64,000 nt of DNA from Oribacterium parvum ACB1 (GTDB lineage: Bacteria > Bacillota > Clostridia > Lachnospirales > Lachnospiraceae). The stretch spans positions 72,001 through 136,000 of the forward strand of contig NZ_KE148312.1 of assembly GCF_000238055.2 (NCBI RefSeq), written 5' to 3'. The position numbers and the translations under genes are program-made. Within the stretch, counting starts at the first letter, position 1; each line of letters begins with the position of its first letter. Below are positions 58,710 through 64,000 of the stretch, piece after piece. Under the pieces are notes generated by a model. The model was not told the origin of the DNA, searched no databases, and saw only the letters and a list, made by a program, of their open reading frames with translations.

Positions 58710-59794
58710 ATGAGGAAGAAAACGAGAATACTCCTTTTCCTTTTTTTCGCCATGCTGCTTTTCATTTCATGCAGGAAAAAGGAAGAACTGAGAGAAAAGA
58801 AAAAAATAAAAATAGGCATCAGTCTTTATGACAGTTACGACACCTTTATCAGTGATTATATGAAAGCTTTTGACGGAGAAGTGGCAGAGAAACGTTCGAA
58901 GGGATATGAAGTGAGCGTTTCCCGTTATAATGCAGCCAGAAGTCAGGCCTTACAGAATGAACAGGTTGAAGAAATGCTGCAAAATTCCTGTGATGTGCTC
59001 TGTGTTAACTTGGTGGACCGAACGGCTCCGTCGGAAATCATTGATATGGCAAAAAAGAAAATATACCGGTGATATTTTTTAATCGAGAGCTGGTGGAAGA
59101 AGATCTCTCTCAATGGAACCGTCTTTACTATGTCGGCGCGGATGCAAAGCAGTCCGGTGTCTTACAAGGGGAATTGATTGCAAAAGATGTTTTGGAAGAT
59201 GGAGAGGGGGAAAATGGGGCTGTTACTTTGTCTCCTGAAGTGGATAAAAATCAAGACGGAAAGATTCAATACATTATTTTTGAGGGAGAACCCGGACATC
59301 AGGATGCTATTATGCGTACAGAGTATGCTACCGGAACTCTAATGAAGGAATCGATTCCTCTTGAAAGACTCGGATACGGCATTGCAAACTGGAATAGAGC
59401 GGAGGCACAAAGCAAAATGATGCAGCTTTATTCCGAATTTCAGGATCGCATTGAGCTGATTATTTCCAACAATGACGATATGGCTTTAGGGGTGATTGAC
59501 GCCTATGATAAAATTGCGGTATCTAAGGACAATCGACCGTTTATTTATGGAATTGACGGGACAAAGGTGGGATTAAGGGCAGTGGAAAAAGGAAATCTTC
59601 GCGCCACGGTATATAATGATGGTCGGGGACAGGCAAAAGCACTCTTTCAACTGGCTTTTCAGCTTGCTTCCGGGGAAGAAACAAAAGGAGAAGACAGCGG
59701 AATTCGAAAAATCATTCGACTACCTTATTCGAAGGTGACGAAAGAAAATTGTGCAGAATTTTTGGAAGAAGAGGAAAGGGATTCTAAACAGTAA
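58710..59794 (+). pseudogene. MglB-like sugar-binding lipoprotein, frameshifted (or decoded by -1 frameshift)
   Basis: The first frame (58710-59072, 120 residues) has a lipobox LFISC and the N-terminal half of a galactose/glucose-binding-type domain (KIGISLYDSYDTFISDYMKA, LVDRTAPSEIIDMAKK). The second frame (to 59794) continues it: VIFFNRELVEEDLSQW, SNNDDMALGVIDAY, DGTKVGLRAVEKGNLRATVYND. At 59051-59057 the sequence A AAA AAG sits in zero frame; a -1 slip there reads KK-ENIPVIFFNREL, the continuous family sequence. One missing A would have the same effect. I list it as broken, but both a lost base and programmed frameshifting fit. Confidence 0.75.
59051..59078 (+). other. A-AAA-AAG slippery heptamer with adjacent AT hairpin
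   Basis: A AAA AAG (59051-59057) is in the correct zero-frame phase for -1 slippage. Directly after it AAAATAT (59058-59064) and ATATTTT (59072-59078) can form a 7-bp AT-only hairpin. This is weaker and closer than usual stimulators, so the structure is only suggestive. The zero frame stops at 59070-59072. Confidence 0.55.
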
Positions 59795-59906
59795 AAAAGA
59801 ACGGTAGAGAGAAACTTTCTAAAAATATGGAAAATCCGCAGAGTGGAAAGAATAACAAAAATCTGTGGAACTTGAACTATGAATCATCTGAAAAAAGGAG
59901 GAGAAG

Positions 59907-61505
59907 ATGGAAGCTTGGGAAAAGAAAGTCGGACAGGAAACAGTAGAGGAAATGAAACGGGATACAAAGACGGCAGGAAGAGGAGAGGGGCAAAAAAACA
60001 GGATAGACTATGGAATCAGTGGCATTCCCTTTATTGCCATTGTGCTTTTGTGCTTTTTCTTTTTTATCTTTCCGGAAAACTCCAATCGTATTTTAAGCGG
60101 AATTCGTAATTTTTTAGGTACGGAATTTGCGGTGTATTACCTTGGTTTGGGATTGTTTATCTTTCTGCTTTCTTTGTATATTTCCTTTTCTTCCTATGGA
60201 GATATCGTACTCGGAGAACCGCATGAAAAGCCGAAATATTCCTTCTTTACTTGGGGCAGTATGATGTTTACAGCCGGTCTTGCGGCAGATATTATGTTTT
60301 ATTCCTTTTGCGAATGGATTCTTTATGTGCAGGAGCCATATGTACAGAGTTTAGGAAGAAAAGAAGAATGGGCAACAGCATATACTCTATTTCACTGGGG
60401 TCTGATTCCTTGGGGCTTTTACTTGGTTCTTGCGGCAGCCTTCGGCTTCATGCTTCATGTTCGTAAGCGGAGTAAACAGCGCTATTCCGAGGCGTGCAGA
60501 CCGATTTTAAAAGGAAAGACGGACGGCATTGTGGGAAGAGGAATTGATATTTTGGCAGTATTTGCCCTTTTGGCCGGCACTGCAACTACTTTCTCCGTTG
60601 CGACACCGCTTATGGCGGAAATAATGAAAAAAGTTTTGCCGGGCGTTTCCACAAGAGACCTGACCCTGTTGATTCTGGTGCTAACGTGCGCAGTGTATAC
60701 CTTCTCCTTGCTAAAGGGAATGATGGGAATTTCTTTCCTGGCAAAGGCCTGTACTTGGCTATTCTACTCACTTCTACTCTATATTTTTTTTGCAGGTGGA
60801 GCGGGAAACTTTATTTTAAAGCATGCTTTTCTTGCTTTGGGGAAAATGGTGGAGCATTTCCCGACTATGGCAACTTATACGGATCCCATGGGAGAAAATC
60901 ATTTTCCGGAAAACTGGACTATTTTTTACTGGGCATACTGGATGGTATGGTGTGTTGCCGCTCCCTTCTTTATAGGAAGTATCAGCAAAGGACGTACAAT
61001 AAGACAGACGATTCTTGGAGGCTATGGCTTTGGAGTGGGCAGTACCTTTGTCAGTTTCCTCGTTTTGGGAAATTACAGCTTGTCCTTGGAAGTCTTTCAT
61101 AAGCTTCCTGTAGTGCAGATTTATGAGAGCAGTCAGTCTCTTTACGAGACAATTGTAAAATGTCTTGAGGTTTTACCGCTTGCTCCGCTTGTTTTGCTTC
61201 TTTTGCTGCTTACCATGTTTGCCTTTTATGCGACCTCCTTTGACTCTATCGCCTTGGTAGCTTCGCAATACAGCTATAAAAGCCTTGCGGAAGGGGAGGA
61301 ACCCGGGAAAAAAGTGCAGGGCTTTTGGGCTATTCTTTTGATTCTTCTCCCATTAGCACTGGTTTTTTCAGAGAGTTCTATGGTAAACTTACAATCCGTC
61401 TCCATCATTGCCGCGTTCCCAATTGGCTTTGTCATTTTGCTGATCAGCTTCAGCTTTCTGAAGGATGCAAAAAAATATATGGAGGAACAGAAAGGAACGG
61501 AGTAG
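59907..61505 (+). CDS. BCCT-family transporter (betaine/choline/carnitine type)
   Basis: This 532-residue protein has twelve predicted helices. The helix-3 segment FFTWGSMMFTAGLAADIMFY (113-132) and the helix-8 segment WTIFYWAYWMVW (337-348) followed by GSISKGRTIRQ match the BCCT family. In BetP the helix-3 glycine stretch ends in Gly153; here Asp128 takes that place, as in H+-coupled choline carriers such as BetT (family knowledge). Tyr344 replaces one Trp of the substrate box. GGAGGAG precedes the ATG. The last stop directly abuts the YesL gene. A choline-like quaternary amine is the best guess. Confidence 0.88.
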   Translation: MEAWEKKVGQETVEEMKRDTKTAGRGEGQKNRIDYGISGIPFIAIVLLCFFFFIFPENSNRILSGIRNFLGTEFAVYYLGLGLFIFLLSLYISFSSYGDIVLGEPHEKPKYSFFTWGSMMFTAGLAADIMFYSFCEWILYVQEPYVQSLGRKEEWATAYTLFHWGLIPWGFYLVLAAAFGFMLHVRKRSKQRYSEACRPILKGKTDGIVGRGIDILAVFALLAGTATTFSVATPLMAEIMKKVLPGVSTRDLTLLILVLTCAVYTFSLLKGMMGISFLAKACTWLFYSLLLYIFFAGGAGNFILKHAFLALGKMVEHFPTMATYTDPMGENHFPENWTIFYWAYWMVWCVAAPFFIGSISKGRTIRQTILGGYGFGVGSTFVSFLVLGNYSLSLEVFHKLPVVQIYESSQSLYETIVKCLEVLPLAPLVLLLLLLTMFAFYATSFDSIALVASQYSYKSLAEGEEPGKKVQGFWAILLILLPLALVFSESSMVNLQSVSIIAAFPIGFVILLISFSFLKDAKKYMEEQKGTE

Positions 61506-62162
61506 ATGTTTCAAGGTTTTTTTAATTATGACAATGATATATGGCGCTTTGTGGGAAGACTTGCCGATATCATGGTTTTAAACTTGCTGTGGATTCTCTT
61601 TTCCCTCCCCATAGTAACATTCGGAATTTCCACAACGGCACTGTATTATTGCACATTAAAAATAGTAAAGGACGAAGATGACGGTAATATAAGAATGTTT
61701 CTACGTTCTTTTAAAAAGAACTGGAAAGAGGGCTTGATTATCTGGCTGATTTTGCTTCCGATTTTATTGATCCTTATATTGGATCATCGATTTTTTTCCG
61801 CTGTATTTATGAATAACACTCTTCTTCGCTTTGTTTTAAGGGGAGTTACGGATGCATTAATACTCTTATGGCTCTTTGTTTTTTTATATGTGTGGCCATT
61901 GCTTTCCCGTTTTGAAAATACTTGGCAAAAGACCATGGTCCACGCTCTTCTTATGTCGATTCGCCATCTGCCGTTTACCCTTGGGATGCTCGCGCTGGAC
62001 ATTTTATCGGTGGTTCTTGTATATTTTTTGATTCGCTTTATGCCTATCTTTGTTCCGGTATTTTTTATTTTGGGATTTCCATTGTTAGCATGGATGAACT
62101 CCGTATTTTTTAGAAAAATATTTATGCAGTACGAGAAAAGGAAGAAAGAAAATACCCCATAA
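61506..62162 (+). CDS. YesL-family (DUF624) membrane protein
   Basis: This 218-residue protein begins FNYDNDIWRFVGRLADIMVLNLLWILFSLPIVTFGISTTA, the DUF624/YesL signature, and has about five hydrophobic segments. YesL proteins sit in YesM/YesN operons and are of unknown function. The ATG directly follows the BCCT stop codon. A GC-rich hairpin follows the gene. Confidence 0.9.
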   Translation: MFQGFFNYDNDIWRFVGRLADIMVLNLLWILFSLPIVTFGISTTALYYCTLKIVKDEDDGNIRMFLRSFKKNWKEGLIIWLILLPILLILILDHRFFSAVFMNNTLLRFVLRGVTDALILLWLFVFLYVWPLLSRFENTWQKTMVHALLMSIRHLPFTLGMLALDILSVVLVYFLIRFMPIFVPVFFILGFPLLAWMNSVFFRKIFMQYEKRKKENTP

Positions 62163-62171
62163 AAGGGAGGA

Positions 62172-62201
62172 GGCAGGAGCAACCGTGAGGATGCTCCTGC
62201 C
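62172..62201 (+). terminator. GC-rich hairpin at the end of the YesMN/BCCT operon
   Basis: GGCAGGAGCA (62172-62181) pairs perfectly with TGCTCCTGCC (62192-62201). No T-run follows, so termination may be partial or factor-dependent. Downstream, ATAAAC/GTTTAT arms with a 3-nt spacer lie at 62279-62293. Confidence 0.6.
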
Positions 62202-62381
62202 GAGTATTATGAAAAAAATCTATTAAATGAATAACGTTTATCTCGTTATCTGGAAGTAAGTATAAAAAAGAAGCATGAATAAACTATGTTTATGCTGTAA
62301 ACAATGTGATAACAAAATATGAATGAACCATGAACCAAAGAAAGGGAAAACGATGAGAATTCCCTGAAAAGGAGTATAGGG

Positions 62382-63161
62382 ATGTTGTATAAAGAAGAAA
62401 TGATAGAAGAAAAGGATCCTTTTTCAGATTGGCCGAGGGCATTTTATGAGGAAAGAGACCCGAAAAAAAGAGAAGCCCTTGTATTGGAAAAAATAAAAAG
62501 CCTGGAGCGAGAGGAGAAAAATGCGGAAAATACTTTAGAGGAAAAGCGAATCGAAGAATACAGGCTTTTGCTCCTTCGAAATAGGCATCCTCTCCTCGAA
62601 GAGAAAAGGGAAGAAAGCGGTGGATTTTTCAGAAATGATAATCCTTGTTTGGATAAGTATATGTTTGCTTGGATGAGCATCTTAATTAGTGGACGTACAG
62701 GTATTTACTTTTGGAACAAAAAGTCGAAAAAGAAAGAACTGAAGGAATTACTGGAGATCTTTGATTTTCCGGAAGAAAAAAAGCGATATGAGAATCAAAT
62801 AGAGCAGAAAGAGGAAGTAAAGTATACCGGAGAAACGGATCGAAATGCGCAGACCACGGAGAAGGAGAGCTTGCAGGATTTTTGCAAGGTGGCGGAGTGG
62901 AAAGCTTTTGCCTCCTTTTGGATAGAAACCTGTGTAGAGGATAAGAGTTATTCCTCTACGGTTTTCGGACTGCTTCGGATGAAGGATGAATCTTTGGCAA
63001 AGAAAATGGCACAGGACATTGCCGATGCCTTATATTTCATTCCGAGGTCTTTGGAGCTTTTGGAAGTGGCGGAACCGCTTAGAAAGGTATTGGTAGACTG
63101 CTATTGCAAGAGCATTTTCCAAGGGGAAAAGTACTGGAAAGAAATTGTTGGAGAAGAGTAG
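62382..63161 (+). CDS. hypothetical protein, charged and helical
   Basis: This 259-residue protein has no signal or membrane helix. It is very rich in Glu and Lys, with a probable coiled coil at about 28-75 (EALVLEKIKSLEREEKNAEN). Near 95 it has DKYMFAWMSILI, and the C-terminus (about 170-255) is compact and helical. The pattern recalls a Lachnospiraceae-specific uncharacterised family (perhaps DUF6553), but I cannot confirm it. AAAGGAG precedes the ATG. The HAD phosphatase gene follows closely. Confidence 0.72.
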   Translation: MLYKEEMIEEKDPFSDWPRAFYEERDPKKREALVLEKIKSLEREEKNAENTLEEKRIEEYRLLLLRNRHPLLEEKREESGGFFRNDNPCLDKYMFAWMSILISGRTGIYFWNKKSKKKELKELLEIFDFPEEKKRYENQIEQKEEVKYTGETDRNAQTTEKESLQDFCKVAEWKAFASFWIETCVEDKSYSSTVFGLLRMKDESLAKKMAQDIADALYFIPRSLELLEVAEPLRKVLVDCYCKSIFQGEKYWKEIVGEE

Positions 63162-63180
63162 GGAGGGAAAGAGAAAGAGA

Positions 63181-63843
63181 ATGAGTATAGAGGCAGTGAT
63201 TTTTGATGTGGACGGTACAATATGGGATGCTGTACAAGAGGTGGCAGAGTCTTGGACGGAGGCATTTTCCCGTTTTCCGGAGACAAAGGATAAGGTAGTC
63301 CATGCCTCTGATCTGGAAAGCTATATGGGGCTTACTATGGAGCAGATTGGAGAGGGACTTCTTCCGGATTTATCCAAAGAAAAGCGGGAAGAAATTATGT
63401 GTTATGCCATGGACTATGAAAATGTCTATCTGGCAGAGCATCCGGGAAAGTTTTATCCTGATTTTTTTACCTGCCTTAAGAACTTACAGGAGAATGGAAA
63501 AAAACTGTATATTGTTTCAAACTGTCAGTCCGGTTATATAGAGGCAATGCTTAGTGCAGCTAAGCTATCTTTGGGAGCGGGAAAGGACATTCAGGATATA
63601 GAGTGCTTTGGAAATACCGGAAAATCCAAGGCGGAAAATATCTCTTTGCTTATGGAACGAAATAAGCTTTCTAAGGAAAAAACCGTTTACCTAGGGGATA
63701 CGGAACTGGATAGAGAATCATCAGAAAAGGCCGGGATTGCCTTTATCTTTGCCGGCTACGGCTTTGGAAGTCCGAAACAGTATGCAGCTAAGATTCAAGG
63801 TTTATCCGAACTTCCGAAACTCTTGAAAGAGTTCAAGGGATAG
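63181..63843 (+). CDS. HAD-family hydrolase (phosphoglycolate phosphatase-like)
   Basis: This 220-residue phosphatase has motif I VIFDVDGTIWD (catalytic Asp9 and Asp11 region), a helical cap (about 20-85), motif II IVSNCQSG, a motif III lysine near SKAENISLL and motif IV YLGDTELDRESSEKAGIAFIFAGYG. It is subfamily IA and most like PGP/Gph-type enzymes. The substrate is unknown. The start at 63181 gives the usual MSIEAVIFDVDGT; a frame 12 codons longer overlaps the preceding gene. Confidence 0.9.
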   Translation: MSIEAVIFDVDGTIWDAVQEVAESWTEAFSRFPETKDKVVHASDLESYMGLTMEQIGEGLLPDLSKEKREEIMCYAMDYENVYLAEHPGKFYPDFFTCLKNLQENGKKLYIVSNCQSGYIEAMLSAAKLSLGAGKDIQDIECFGNTGKSKAENISLLMERNKLSKEKTVYLGDTELDRESSEKAGIAFIFAGYGFGSPKQYAAKIQGLSELPKLLKEFKG

Positions 63844-63864
63844 AGGTCTTAAGAACTTATTTTC

Positions 63865-63893
63865 TTGCACTTTTTCTTAAAAGGCACTATAAT
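63865..63893 (+). promoter_or_regulatory. strong promoter downstream of the HAD gene
   Basis: TTGCAC (63865-63870), 17 nt, then TATAAT (63888-63893) is close to consensus. The expected start falls at about 63900, inside the terminator hairpin that follows. Confidence 0.65.
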
Positions 63894-63897
63894 CATG

Positions 63898-63927
63898 GGA
63901 CATTCTACAGAAGGGATGTCCTTTTTT
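63898..63927 (+). terminator. intrinsic terminator overlapping the promoter start region
   Basis: GGACAT (63898-63903) pairs with ATGTCC (63916-63921), followed by six Ts. It can terminate the HAD transcript or cut off transcripts starting at the promoter just upstream. The remaining bases to the window end show nothing. Confidence 0.8.
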
Positions 63928-64000
63928 GTTGTAAAAAAAGAGTAGAAAAGGGAAGATGCTTTAAAGTGTCTTGGAATATCAAATAAGTTGAGGTCTATCA

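Overview
The window looks like a chromosomal segment of an anaerobic Firmicute in the Lachnospiraceae. The evidence is the combination of a PPi-type phosphofructokinase, DUF1836 and DUF4250 proteins, an RNHCP protein, a C_GCAxxG_C_C protein, a YesM/YesN two-component system, long-type PRPP synthetase, ECF-type vitamin S components and secreted proteins with choline-binding-type wall repeats. An Oribacterium-like oral or gut species is my best guess, but genus is inference. I see no rRNA, tRNA, prophage, integrase, intact insertion sequence or CRISPR array.

Layout, left to right. 0-6 kb is a molybdenum-cofactor operon: the moaA tail, a MOSC-MogA fusion, modABC, moaC and a cysteine desulfurase. 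6.2-6.9 kb holds an AbrB/PIN toxin-antitoxin pair. 6.9-9.6 kb is clpB under a CIRCE-overlapped promoter. 9.8-12.4 kb is a large Cna-B surface protein. 12.5-12.7 kb is an unassigned transcription unit with its own promoter and terminator, a candidate small RNA. 12.9-17.6 kb carries a C_GCAxxG_C_C protein, a TDT-family transporter, a glyoxalase-like protein, rarA and a lipoprotein. 17.8-22.5 kb carries dtd, a DUF4250 gene, pcrA, a DUF1836 gene and a GNAT acetyltransferase. 22.7-26.2 kb is a probable cysteine-use locus: GntR regulator, CyuA-like desulfidase and a cation symporter.

26.4-31 kb contains a four-copy palindromic repeat array abutting the queT promoter, a preQ1-like leader, queT, murC, a cluster of DnaA boxes, and a dnaD-dnaC helicase-loading operon. 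31-34.3 kb holds prs, an acyltransferase and a TPP-riboswitch-controlled thiT. 34.5-39 kb has two convergent wall-repeat proteins separated by a 214-bp inverted-repeat element. 39-47 kb holds an rRNA-type methyltransferase, an RluA-type pseudouridine synthase, a TylF-like protein, an M20 amidohydrolase, an RNHCP protein, phosphofructokinase and cardiolipin synthase. 47.4-52.1 kb is a zinc-ribbon membrane protein translationally linked to an ABC exporter with a double-length permease. 52.2-53.6 kb is coaX with an ECF S component, probably for pantothenate.

53.7-62.2 kb is the most system-like region. One tightly overlapped operon encodes a small membrane protein, a YesN response regulator, a YesM kinase, two sugar-type binding proteins with no ABC transporter, a BCCT transporter and a YesL (DUF624) protein. 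The second binding protein is frameshifted exactly at an A-AAA-AAG heptamer, where a -1 shift restores the full protein. The window ends with a hypothetical protein and a HAD phosphatase.
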